A DNA stretch of 64,000 nucleotides from the NCBI GenBank assembly GCA_023415305.1, contig JAEZKZ010000050.1:62001-126000 (forward strand), written 5' to 3'. The DNA comes from Bacillota bacterium. Its GTDB lineage: Bacteria > Bacillota > Clostridia > Acetivibrionales > DSM-1351. The notes under the pieces are model-generated. The model ran no database searches. It was not told the DNA's origin and saw nothing but the letters and a program-made list of their open reading frames with translations. The first letter of the stretch is position 1, and each line of letters begins with the position of its first letter. The translations under genes and the position numbers were made by a program. Shown here in pieces: positions 8,506 to 17,102 of the stretch.

Positions 8506-9936
8506 ATGAATAGCAAATATCGTCTTTTCAAGCATACTTTTATTGTTTTGGGTATAATGTGCTGTATTCTGCTGGGAAGTTCATCAATTATATATGCTAT
8601 TAACGATTTTAATACTTCTGAAGTTCCTTCGACCCCCGGGTCTGAATATGCATCAGCCAGTACAACTGTTACATCAGGACAACCCCAGAGCGCAGATTCC
8701 TCTTTATCTGCAGAGTCATCTTCTTCATCAGCAGAGCCGTCTTTTTCATCTGCCGAGCCATCCTCTTCAGATGAAAGCACAAAAACAAACGCACCATCCA
8801 ATGAACAAAAGGAAGCAAAACCAGACTCACAATCTCCGTCCCAGTCAGAGTCCAGCAGTAAGTCAGAAAACAAAACCGATACCGGAGCAGCTCCTGCTTC
8901 AGTTACCATTTCTGCGGTTGGTGATATTATGGCCCACCAGGGCAACCTGAATAACGCATACTCTCCAAAAACGGGCACCTATGATTTTACAGGTTTTCTG
9001 GAATATGTTAAGCCCTATCTCTCAAAAGCAGATTTGACAATAGGAAATTTTGAAACAGTTACAGCTGGTCCAAAAACAGGCTATACAAGCTACCCGAGTT
9101 TCAATACTCCGGATGCCATACTGTCAGCCTTGTCGGGAGCAGGCTTTGATATATTATCAACAGCTAATAACCACTGCCTGGACAGAGGCATAACCGGATT
9201 ATCCCGCACAATTGAAATGATAAAAAATAGTAATATGATAAATGTCGGAAGTTCAACCAATGGCAGCAATAAATATGTCATTAAAGAGGTTAATGGAGTA
9301 AAGCTTGGTATTCTTGCCTATTCGGGAATGTTTAACGGGCTGGACAGGAAACTCAGCGCTGAACAGAAAAACACTTACATAAGTCCTATTAATGAGCAGC
9401 AAATGCAAAAGGATATAAAAGCTGCCAAGGATGCAGAAGCAGATGCTGTAATTGTCATTGTGCATTGGGGAACTGAGTATCAGAGAGAACCCAATTCCAC
9501 CCAAAAGACGTTAGCTAAGAAGCTTATATCGTGGGGTGCCGATATCATTCTCGGATCGCATCCTCATGTTATTCAAAAGTCTGAAATTATAAAAGTTAAT
9601 GGACGGGATAAATATATTATCTATTCAATGGGAAACTTTATATCTGGATACAGAAGAGTGGATAAAGCAAACAGGCCAAATAAAGTATTTACCGAAGATG
9701 GTGTGATTGTAAACCTTCAGCTGGAAAAGGCTCCTGATAAGGGTGTAGTAATAAAGGCTGTAGATTATGTCCCTACCTGGGTTGATAAATATTATGTGAA
9801 TAACAGACCAGTGTTTAAAATTATCCCCATACCGGATATCAATAATATCTCAGGAAAATATATAACAGATTATAACAGGCCGTATATACAGCAATCCTAT
9901 AAAAATACCATGGGAATAATGGAGAAAATAAAGTAA
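8506..9936 (+). CDS. CapA-family (poly-gamma-glutamate synthesis-like) exported protein
   Basis: 476 residues: an N-terminal signal/anchor (about 10-30), a Ser/Pro/Glu-rich linker (about 40-125) with imperfect SSSSAEPS repeats, then a CapA metallophosphatase-like domain. That domain shows VGDIMAHQGN, TIGNFET, NNHCLDRG, VIVHWGTEYQ and ILGSHPHVIQ, the usual metal-ligand motifs. It probably acts outside the membrane on cell-surface polymer. No capBC genes are nearby, so polyglutamate synthesis is not implied. The low-complexity linker also gives a long antisense frame, which is spurious. It is followed 11 bp later by a surface-polymer synthase-like gene on the same strand. Confidence 0.85.
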   Translation: MNSKYRLFKHTFIVLGIMCCILLGSSSIIYAINDFNTSEVPSTPGSEYASASTTVTSGQPQSADSSLSAESSSSSAEPSFSSAEPSSSDESTKTNAPSNEQKEAKPDSQSPSQSESSSKSENKTDTGAAPASVTISAVGDIMAHQGNLNNAYSPKTGTYDFTGFLEYVKPYLSKADLTIGNFETVTAGPKTGYTSYPSFNTPDAILSALSGAGFDILSTANNHCLDRGITGLSRTIEMIKNSNMINVGSSTNGSNKYVIKEVNGVKLGILAYSGMFNGLDRKLSAEQKNTYISPINEQQMQKDIKAAKDAEADAVIVIVHWGTEYQREPNSTQKTLAKKLISWGADIILGSHPHVIQKSEIIKVNGRDKYIIYSMGNFISGYRRVDKANRPNKVFTEDGVIVNLQLEKAPDKGVVIKAVDYVPTWVDKYYVNNRPVFKIIPIPDINNISGKYITDYNRPYIQQSYKNTMGIMEKIK

Positions 9937-10041
9937 AATAATATTATATGTATAGCTCCCCATCGTCTATCGATAACTTGGGCCTTACTCTGAAAAGAAG
10001 TAGATTAAATAATTGCAGATGGAAAGGAATGCTGTGCAAGT

Positions 10042-11864
10042 TAATGCTTATGAGTATTTTAAACAATATTACAAAAAATATTAAAGCCGCCTTTAGTGAC
10101 AAGCAATATAGAAAGTTGTTCAGTATAGTTGTTCTTTTTATTATTATAAATAGCATAAAACTAACATTATATAACTACTTCCTGATCCCGCAGGCTACAA
10201 AAGAATTACTGATTTACAAATTTGAATTCAGTTTGCTGTGCAATATTATAGTATTTGCCATAGTGCTCAGCTTTAAATCTCGGTATGTTTTTTTAGTTGT
10301 AATGATAGCTCAGGGCATTTATTGCTTTACAAACATATCCTACTTTTTGTATTACCACAGCTATCTTCATTTTTTACAGTGGATTTCCCTGTTTAAAGAG
10401 GCACTTATTTCTGCAACTCATTTAGCAAATCCCAAAAGCATGCAGCTTCTTGTGGTTTTTATTGACGTGCCCCCCGCTCTATATATTTTCTTCAAATACT
10501 TCAAAAAGGAGAACAGAAAGCATTCACTCCCTATATTAAAGTTTACCGTACTCGCTCTTTCTTTAATTACACTTATTTCTGTAGAGATCAATAACTATTA
10601 TTCCAACAGATCAATAGTCCAGTATATGGATGACAGGTATACCGGTGAAACGGAAATTGTCGAGAGGTATGGAACACTTGCAAACAGTGCGGTAAATATA
10701 ATAAAAAACTATAGTGAAACAAAGCTTATTGAACAAATAAATTATGGCAAATTACAAACAGGAGGTAATGAGGCTGGCACAGAAAAAGATTCCGACACTC
10801 CAGCTATTTATTCCACCAAACCAAACTTTGTAATCATTCAGGTTGAATCCATGGATTCAAATATCATAAGTCAAAAGCATAAAAATTCGTTTGTAATGCC
10901 TTACTTAAACGAATTAACCAATAATAGTATTTATTATCCGTATACATTGAGTTATCATCAAGGCGGAGGCACCTCCGATACTGAATTTTCTGTTATAAAC
11001 AGTGTAGAGCCACTGGATTCCTTCCCGGCTATCAAACTAACCTCATACAAATATCCGAATTCAGTGATATCTAAGCTATCAAAAGCATCTTATGATACCA
11101 TGGCCTTTCATGGTAATGTAGGAACCTTTTATAACAGAAATATTGCCCTTTCAAAAATGGGCTTTAAAAAGTTCTACGACATAGGCTCAATGAATTATGA
11201 GGACGTAGGCTGGGGTGCTCCCGATGACAAAGTATTTTCCTTTGCCTTCGATAAGTTGAATAAAACAAAAGAGCCCTTTCTTTCATACATTATAACCATG
11301 ACAAGCCATGGTCCCTTTGAAAGTGCCAGAGAATATTACAATAATCCGTTATATGATGATATTGAAAATGAGCTGGTAAAAAATTACTTTAATGCCTTCA
11401 GCTATGTCGATGAATCAATAAAAAATCATGTGACCGAGGTAAAAAAGAAATTTCCAAATACTTATATAATAATTTACGGCGATCATACCCCAAATATAAA
11501 TTCAGCTGAGTTTGCACAGGCGTCCTTTATAGACAAAGACAAATATTTCGAATTTGTACCTTTGTTCATTATTACACCTGATAATCAGAAATACTCAGAA
11601 AACAAGGTCGTGGCATCTTTTCTTGATATATCTCCAACCATACTCAATGCCTCCGGTATTAATTATAAAGTATACTCTGACGGCACAAATCTTCTGGATA
11701 GAGATAATAATCCTTTAAATATACCTTTAAAAGGAGCGTCCTTTGACAGAACCTGGCTATATGAAAAAATATCGACTTATGAATATGCCGAAGCTGAGCC
11801 CTTATGGAAAAAATATCTTCCTTCCTTTATTTCTTCAAGCCTTATTGAGAGGCATAGGAAGTAA
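10042..11864 (+). CDS. LtaS-family membrane sulfatase (lipoteichoic acid synthase-like)
   Basis: Membrane protein with about five N-terminal transmembrane segments and an extracellular sulfatase-fold domain. Motifs seen are VIIQVESMDSN, the catalytic-Thr loop GGGTSDTEFS, and IIYGDHTPN. This family polymerises glycerol phosphate from phosphatidylglycerol or transfers related groups. The frame is open from 9948, but no ribosome site fits that far upstream. An AGGA at 10025-10028 best serves the ATGs at 10042 or 10048, so the exact start is uncertain. It follows the CapA-like gene and probably shares its transcript. Confidence 0.83.
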
Positions 11865-11869
11865 AGACG

Positions 11870-12883
11870 TTATTTATTTGTAATCTTACTTACATTCTTT
11901 ATTATGATTGAGATGGAGCCATCAGGATTGTTATAGAACTCTATCATCTCCCTGTTGTCGTAGTAGCTGAGAGGAAAATTAATTTCAATACCTGTGTCGG
12001 TCTTTATTTTATGGGTTTTAAATTTCTTCTCGGCGATTTTCTCTGGAATTTCAATTGCTTCATCCTTGAGTCCGGCTTTCTGGATCTCCTGAATGTATTC
12101 TTCTCTTACAGTCAGATTTGTTTCAAAGATTTCTTCGGCTATAGCTTCAAGCCTTATTTCCTTATTCTCCTCAATGCTGTCGGACACTACCTTTTTTAGT
12201 TTGGCCACCTTGTCAAAATCTTCATCGTAGTATTTCTTATTGATTTTCTTTGTAACGTTGTCAATTATTTTCAATTTTTGATTATCCGAAAGGTCAGTGG
12301 AACAATTGAAAATATATTGGGATAAATAGTACTCCTTTGCCCCGTTTATTTCATAGAGTTTCTCCAAAAGCTTAAGTTGTCCTGTTTCCATACTTATCAA
12401 AACTGCTTCGTCCACCTTCTGTCCGTCTGATGGGAGAAGGGTTTTATGTCTTATTATCGAGTTGCTGGCCCCCTCCTCCTGTTGATTTACATAGTGGGTA
12501 AATCCAGTTTTATAGTTCAGCTTTAATATACCCAGATGTTGTTCATTATTTATGTAACACAAGCAGCATATGAGATCGGCCGGTGTAATATCAACATTTT
12601 TTAGCATTATATCAAATAACATACCGCCTAAAGCACTGCTGGCCTCCAAAAAACAGCCTTCATCATTTTTTACAGCAGCACAAATATCCCGTGCGGGATT
12701 AGCCTCTCCAACAAACTGAGCCTTCTTCAAGTTAGTGTCTTCAAATATTTTAGCTATATGCTTTTCAAGGAATTCAGAAATCTCTCCATCCAGCTCCAGC
12801 TCTCTATTTGAAAAAACCGGAAAGTTAATGCTTGTGTCCAAAATATGCAGTACTGCCTTTTTTATGTGAATATCATACTCCAT
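11870..12883 (-). CDS. Nucleoid-associated protein, NdpA/YejK (37-kDa) family
   Basis: About 337 residues similar to the 37-kDa nucleoid-associated family: an N-terminal EYDIHIKKAVLHILD, a central FTHYVNQQEEG segment and a C-terminal ETNLTVREEYIQEIQKAG then FKTHKIKTDTGIEINFP. Family members bind the nucleoid; precise function is unknown. GAGGTG lies 9 nt upstream of the ATG at 12883; a TTG at 12904 is the other option. It converges with the LtaS-like gene with only 5 bp between the stops. Confidence 0.75.
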   Translation of the reverse strand: MEYDIHIKKAVLHILDTSINFPVFSNRELELDGEISEFLEKHIAKIFEDTNLKKAQFVGEANPARDICAAVKNDEGCFLEASSALGGMLFDIMLKNVDITPADLICCLCYINNEQHLGILKLNYKTGFTHYVNQQEEGASNSIIRHKTLLPSDGQKVDEAVLISMETGQLKLLEKLYEINGAKEYYLSQYIFNCSTDLSDNQKLKIIDNVTKKINKKYYDEDFDKVAKLKKVVSDSIEENKEIRLEAIAEEIFETNLTVREEYIQEIQKAGLKDEAIEIPEKIAEKKFKTHKIKTDTGIEINFPLSYYDNREMIEFYNNPDGSISIIIKNVSKITNK

Positions 12884-13093
12884 TCGAAAATACACCTCAT
12901 CCAATTGTTATAGAATCTAAATTCAACCAGTATGGCGGCCGGTTTAAAGTCATATTTAACTTTTTTTGACCATCCCCAATTATAACACATATGTTCAACA
13001 CCTGTACATTTGGACACTATTTGATATAATAAAAATCGAATAACATATTAACGGAGTTTTACTTTATCCACATACACAGAGGAGGAAATATCT

Positions 13094-13792
13094 TTGTTTA
13101 GAAAAATTAAATCGACATATTTCATAATAAAAGCTAACAAGGCTTATGCAAGCGGAGATAATGCAGCGGTTATTAACTGGCTTGAACAGGCATATAATAC
13201 CGGCGCTGCCAAATCAAACGTTGTGACAACATATGGGTATATGCTTCTTAAAAGTGGTAAATTGGAAGAGGCAATGAAAATTTTTGACGAACAAATGCGG
13301 TCACCCAAGATTTCTAACAGCGAGCTATATAACATTGAGGCAAATTACGCTCTTGGCCTTTGGAAACAGGGTAAGCTTGATGAAGCTATCACATTATTGG
13401 AAAAAGTAATTCCCAAGTACAAAAATACAAATATTTACGGTAGTCTTGGGTATTTGTATAATCTTAAAGGAGACCTTGAAAAAGCATTGAGTTTTAATCT
13501 TGAAGCCCTTGATTATAATAGTTCGGGTGCTGTAATAGTTGATAATCTGGGACAGACCTATTTTCTTCTGGGAGACCAGGATAAAGCTATGGAAACCTTT
13601 AAAAAGCTTATGGAGCTTAACCCGAAATTCCCAGAAGCTTATTATGATTATGCACTGGTACTTGATAAACAGGGAAATACCGAAAAATCCATTGAAATGC
13701 TGAAAAAAGCTCAGGAGTTCAAAACAAATTACCTTTCGGCAATCACAGAAGAGGATATAGATACAAAGCTTGCCGAACTGGAAGCCCGGTAA
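13094..13792 (+). CDS. Tetratricopeptide-repeat protein
   Basis: 232 residues built from about five TPR units with the usual A/G/Y/P spacing (for example SNVVTTYGYMLLKSGKLEEA, YGSLGYLYNLKGDLEKAL, IVDNLGQTYFLLGDQDKAM, AYYDYALVLDKQGNTEKSI). No signal peptide. The start is TTG with GGAGGA at 13081-13086. TPR proteins are interaction scaffolds; partner unknown. Monocistronic by context. Confidence 0.8.
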   Translation: MFRKIKSTYFIIKANKAYASGDNAAVINWLEQAYNTGAAKSNVVTTYGYMLLKSGKLEEAMKIFDEQMRSPKISNSELYNIEANYALGLWKQGKLDEAITLLEKVIPKYKNTNIYGSLGYLYNLKGDLEKALSFNLEALDYNSSGAVIVDNLGQTYFLLGDQDKAMETFKKLMELNPKFPEAYYDYALVLDKQGNTEKSIEMLKKAQEFKTNYLSAITEEDIDTKLAELEAR

Positions 13793-13800
13793 TTATTTAA

Positions 13801-13845
13801 CTGAATCGGACTGACAGTAGTACATGTGCTGTCAGTCCGGTTCAG
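13801..13845. terminator. Long hairpin between convergent genes
   Basis: Seventeen-bp arms (13801-13817 and 13829-13845) with one mismatch, loop TAGTACATGTG. It lies between the TPR gene and the convergent SGNH gene. The following tract is only weakly T-rich, so bidirectional termination is probable rather than certain. Confidence 0.6.
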
Positions 13846-13879
13846 TTATCAAGGATTTTAAAACTAATGTTATAATGTA

Positions 13880-14569
13880 TTAAAAAGCAAATTCCAGTAG
13901 TGATTCCAATATTTTTTCATGTCCCTTTTCATTGGGATGAATTCCATCGGCACAAAATTGTGAGCTGTAATTAAAACTTACCAAAAACCTTTCTCTTACA
14001 TTTATCAACCTGCAGTTGTATTGTCTTGCCGCCCACTCAACAGCATTATTATACGCCTCCTGCCAGCGATATATCCTTGATACATCACCAAGAAACCGAA
14101 GTATGTTATCTTTGTTCAGCCCTCTTGAAAGCCAGTTGAAATACCTTTCAGGCTCCAGGGGTGGTAGATTCATAAGTATTGGTGTTACACCTTTTACCTT
14201 GAATAAGGTTATCATATTCTGAAGTGAATTTTTAAAGGTTTCTATAGTAGTCTTCGGCTGATGCTCGAAATCAGGTGAACCAGATACCTCTGCCCAATTA
14301 AAATCACAGTCATTTCCTCCAAATTCCAATATAACAATATCATTCTTGTCCAAAGACTGTTTTTCCAAGGAACTGACCATCCTATTAAGTGCCTTTGTCG
14401 AGGTCATTCCGAAATATGCATTATTTTTAAGTGAACAGCCGGTTATCTCGGCAAAACTGTTTACACTGCTGTTTTTCAGTACCTTATACTTACCATCCTG
14501 TTCATCAAGAATTACTCCCTTCATAATTGAATCTCCCCATACAGTAATTCTTTTACTGTTTAATTTCAT
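13880..14569 (-). CDS. SGNH/GDSL-family hydrolase
   Basis: About 229 residues of the SGNH esterase fold: block I VWGDSIMKG with the nucleophile Ser, block III LEFGGNDCDFNW, and block V CADGIHPNEKGH with the Asp-His pair. No signal peptide, so probably cytoplasmic. Substrate unknown; such enzymes remove acyl groups from sugars, lipids or cell-wall pieces. The ATG at 14569 is preceded by GGAAGGTGA; a TTG three bases upstream is possible. Confidence 0.82.
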   Translation of the reverse strand: MKLNSKRITVWGDSIMKGVILDEQDGKYKVLKNSSVNSFAEITGCSLKNNAYFGMTSTKALNRMVSSLEKQSLDKNDIVILEFGGNDCDFNWAEVSGSPDFEHQPKTTIETFKNSLQNMITLFKVKGVTPILMNLPPLEPERYFNWLSRGLNKDNILRFLGDVSRIYRWQEAYNNAVEWAARQYNCRLINVRERFLVSFNYSSQFCADGIHPNEKGHEKILESLLEFAF

Positions 14570-14840
14570 CAACGCAATCACCTTCCATTCACAAAATCTA
14601 TATCATATTGTTTCCTTCCGCAGCTTTAATATAATATTAAATCTGTACTGTGTTACTTTTTGTAATTATTTGTTTTAATATGTAATAATACTTATAATAA
14701 TACACAACTAAAAATCATATCATCTAGTTTTGATTACTATGTTACACGTTTTTATCTGTGTTGTCAATGTCTATCAATAACTACATTGTAAAATTAACTT
14801 TATGTGCTATACTTAAAACATATAAAAATTGGAGGTTAAC

Positions 14841-15512
14841 TTGAGTACTGATAAAAATACTGACAAAATAGATTCAGAAAAAATTAATATTTCTAAAGCT
14901 ATTACTGGAGAAGCAAATGCCTCCAAGCTCGATAAATTTGATATGCTTAGACAGGATTTATCTGAATTCTCAGCTGAACTAAGCACATTCAAAACTGAAG
15001 GTTGGAATCAGTTTCCCGGTATAGATCTGTATATGGATCAGGTTGTAACTTATCTTGACCGGCTTTTGCAACTTTTTGATACTGATGCCTCAGGTAAGGT
15101 AATAACCTCAAGCATGGTAAATAATTATGTTAAAGAGGGCTATCTTAAGCGTCCGGTCAATAAAAAGTACGATAGAGTTCATCTTGTGACTCTTTACATT
15201 ATGTCAATGCTTAAACCAATTTTGCCCATACCTCTTATAGCAGGCTCCTTGAGCAATTTATCAGATGAAGCGAAATATCAAAATTTTTTTGAAGAACTGG
15301 CAAAGCTTCAGGATGAAGCCTTCAGTAAAGTATCTAATATGCTTTCTGCAAATATTGAGCAACTATCTGATGAAGATTACGAAACCTCTCTGCGTTTATT
15401 TGCACTTCAGCTTACCAGTGAAGCAAATGCCCGCAAAATTGTTGCAGAGAAGATTCTCCGTTCTCTGAATAAAGACACCTCAAAGAGTTCGGATAAAGAG
15501 AAAAGTAAGTAA
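14841..15512 (+). CDS. DUF1836 family protein
   Basis: About 223 residues matching the clostridial DUF1836 pattern: WNQFPGIDLYMDQVVTYLDRLL, then ITSSMVNNYVKEGYLKRPVNKKYDRVHLVTLYIMSMLK. The second stretch resembles a winged-helix or MerR-like DNA-binding segment. Function unknown. The start is TTG (14841) with GGAGG at 14831-14835, 5 nt upstream. Followed by a terminator that runs into the next gene. Confidence 0.72.
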   Translation: MSTDKNTDKIDSEKINISKAITGEANASKLDKFDMLRQDLSEFSAELSTFKTEGWNQFPGIDLYMDQVVTYLDRLLQLFDTDASGKVITSSMVNNYVKEGYLKRPVNKKYDRVHLVTLYIMSMLKPILPIPLIAGSLSNLSDEAKYQNFFEELAKLQDEAFSKVSNMLSANIEQLSDEDYETSLRLFALQLTSEANARKIVAEKILRSLNKDTSKSSDKEKSK

Positions 15513-15553
15513 TATTAACATAATTAGCAAAGGTATATTATTACCGGACATAC

Positions 15554-15599
15554 ACTATCACCTCACAAGGTCAATATACTGACCTAGTGAGGTGATTTT
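15554..15599 (+). terminator. Hairpin serving as terminator and covering the ytaF ribosome site
   Basis: Arms TCACCTCACAAGGTCA and TGACCTAGTGAGGTGA (one mismatch), followed by TTTTT. The 3' arm contains GAGGTGA, the only ribosome binding site for the GTG start at 15603. It should terminate DUF1836 transcription, and in any longer transcript it would hide the ytaF initiation site. Confidence 0.8.
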
Positions 15600-15602
15600 T
15601 CA

Positions 15603-16232
15603 GTGGTTAGTTTTATATCCATATTTCTACTATGTTTAGCACCAAATCTTGATAATATGGTTATCGGCCTTGCCTATGGATCAAGAAAAATAAAGGTCCC
15701 CTTTAGGTCAAATTTCGCAATTGCTCTATTTTCAGGAATTGCAACTCTACTGTCAAGTTTGTTGGGAAGCGCTCTTGCCAACTACATTCCAAACATTTAC
15801 GGCAATATAATCGGCGGTTCAATAGTGTGTTTCATAGGTCTATATACAATAATCAGCTATTATATTAATAAAATAAAGAATAACACTAAAGTGGAATCTC
15901 AAACCTCCCATCAATACATTGGAGAATTACGAGCTGTAATAGATAATCCAAGTCTTGCGGATAGAGATTATTCAGGTGATATTTCTCTGAAGGAATCGGT
16001 ACTCCTTGGCATAGCGCTGGCTGTAAACTGTCTGGGGACAGGATTCGGTGCTGGTATGACGGGAGTAAATATTGGTGTATTGACTCTCGCAGTGATAGTA
16101 TTTAGTATTGCAACAATTTCTCTCGGTGAAGTTATAGGAAGACGATGGGCAGCCAAATTCCTCGGCGACCAGGCAACAGTCATCTCAGGCTTACTGCTTA
16201 TTGCCGTAGGGATATATCAGATTTTTCATTAA
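15603..16232 (+). CDS. ytaF: Sporulation-associated membrane protein YtaF (MntP-like)
   Basis: 209-residue membrane protein with six hydrophobic segments in two halves around a charged loop (about 95-130). It resembles YtaF, a relative of the MntP manganese exporters: APNLDNMVIGLAYG near the N-terminus and the repeat-like ALAVNCLGTGFGAGMTG in the second half. Role in metal handling during sporulation is inferred. Start GTG, with its ribosome site inside the preceding hairpin. The sequence right after its stop begins the 44-bp direct repeat. Confidence 0.8.
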   Translation: MVSFISIFLLCLAPNLDNMVIGLAYGSRKIKVPFRSNFAIALFSGIATLLSSLLGSALANYIPNIYGNIIGGSIVCFIGLYTIISYYINKIKNNTKVESQTSHQYIGELRAVIDNPSLADRDYSGDISLKESVLLGIALAVNCLGTGFGAGMTGVNIGVLTLAVIVFSIATISLGEVIGRRWAAKFLGDQATVISGLLLIAVGIYQIFH

Positions 16233-16276
16233 GCAGCTGCTTTGTGTGCAACCCATTGTTTAAAGCTGGTACGGGA
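16233..16276 (+). repeat. 44-bp direct repeat, copy 1
   Basis: Begins GCAGCTGCTTTGTGTGCAAC and ends GCTGGTACGGGA. It is identical to 16534-16577, 301 bp downstream. Copy 1 abuts the ytaF stop codon. Confidence 0.95.
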
Positions 16277-16533
16277 AAAACTGATATTTATTTTTGTAAC
16301 TGCTCTATTTTTACTCATTATGCTTTGCATTCTTTAACATATAGCTTTACAATTTACGCGAGTACGGCTTTGAAACAATGGGAAGCATGGTTAAAAGCAG
16401 CTGCCGGTTTTGCTGGCAAAGAACAGGGCGTTTGCCGACAAAGTGACAGGAGGTCACTTTAAGTCCAAGAGGCGCATGGATGCGGCTTGTTGGACGGCGG
16501 TTTTACGGCCTGAGATGAGCCATACAAAGATGT
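16277..16533. other. Unassigned segment between the direct repeats
   Basis: No credible gene. The right half (about 16370-16533) is more GC-rich than its surroundings. It contains AGTGAC-AGGAG-GTCACT (a perfect 6-bp stem, about 16440-16456) and a TTTGCTGGCAAAG / TTTGCCGACAAAG near-repeat. It could be a structured RNA or the core of a small mobile cassette bounded by the direct repeats. Confidence 0.5.
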
Positions 16534-16577
16534 GCAGCTGCTTTGTGTGCAACCCATTGTTTAAAGCTGGTACGGGA
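16534..16577 (+). repeat. 44-bp direct repeat, copy 2
   Basis: Identical to 16233-16276. After it comes AT-rich DNA with a hairpin at about 16675-16706 (GGAACAGTTAAAT paired with ATTTAACTATTCC), then the trp leader. Confidence 0.95.
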
Positions 16578-16699
16578 GTAAATTGTAATAATATGTATCA
16601 AATTTATAAAAATTCCATATTGACAAAAACAAATATCAGCTGTAATCTATTATTAATTAAATATCTGCCCTGTAGGAACAGTTAAATTACTATTTAACT

Positions 16700-17018
16700 A
16701 TTCCTCTAAACCGTTGAAGTGGAGATAACGGTGTTGGAATATTATTTTCAATTATTCCGAACGTGCACTTACAGAGAGCGGGGGAAGCTGAGAGCCCCGC
16801 AGAACGCAGTACATCAAATGGACCACTGAGGGCGCAGTCAAATGAAGATCTTGTTCTTCAAAGTATTCTGCGACGTAACACATGCGTTATATGTGGGAAA
16901 TATGTTGGTATTTCTATAAGCGTGTAAGGTTTATTTATCTTACAAAACAAGGTGGCACCGCGGGTGAATTCTACACTCGTCCTTGACTTATATTTCTAGT
17001 CATGGGCGGGTGTTTTTA
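16700..17018 (+). ncRNA. T-box leader of the trp operon (UGG specifier)
   Basis: The conserved T-box AACAAGGTGGCACCGCGG (16946-16963) is followed by a terminator (about 16973-17018: ACACTCGTCC... paired with GGGCGGGTGT, then TTTTT). In stem I the AGTA motif precedes the specifier TGG at 16819-16821, a tryptophan codon, then GACCACTGAGGGCG. Uncharged tRNA-Trp should stabilise the antiterminator and turn on trpE-A. The exact 5' end is uncertain. Confidence 0.93.
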
Positions 17019-17102
17019 TTTTCATCATTGTTGCTACGCCGTGAACTGTTACCAGTGTAACTATTCACACGTAAGCTAAATAAATCTTAAAGGAGTGGTA
17101 AA

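Noticed and set aside
8436..8978. 180-codon minus-strand frame opposite the CapA-like gene
   Set aside because: Produced by the Ser/Glu-rich linker read backwards; no start signal.
15513..15602. yybP-ykoY manganese riboswitch before the MntP-like ytaF
   Set aside because: The gap is only 90 nt and none of the conserved riboswitch segments is visible.
16145..16685. Two plus-strand frames that both contain CFVCNPLFKAGTG
   Set aside because: The shared peptide is only the translation of the 44-bp direct repeat; the flanking residues differ completely and no start signals fit.
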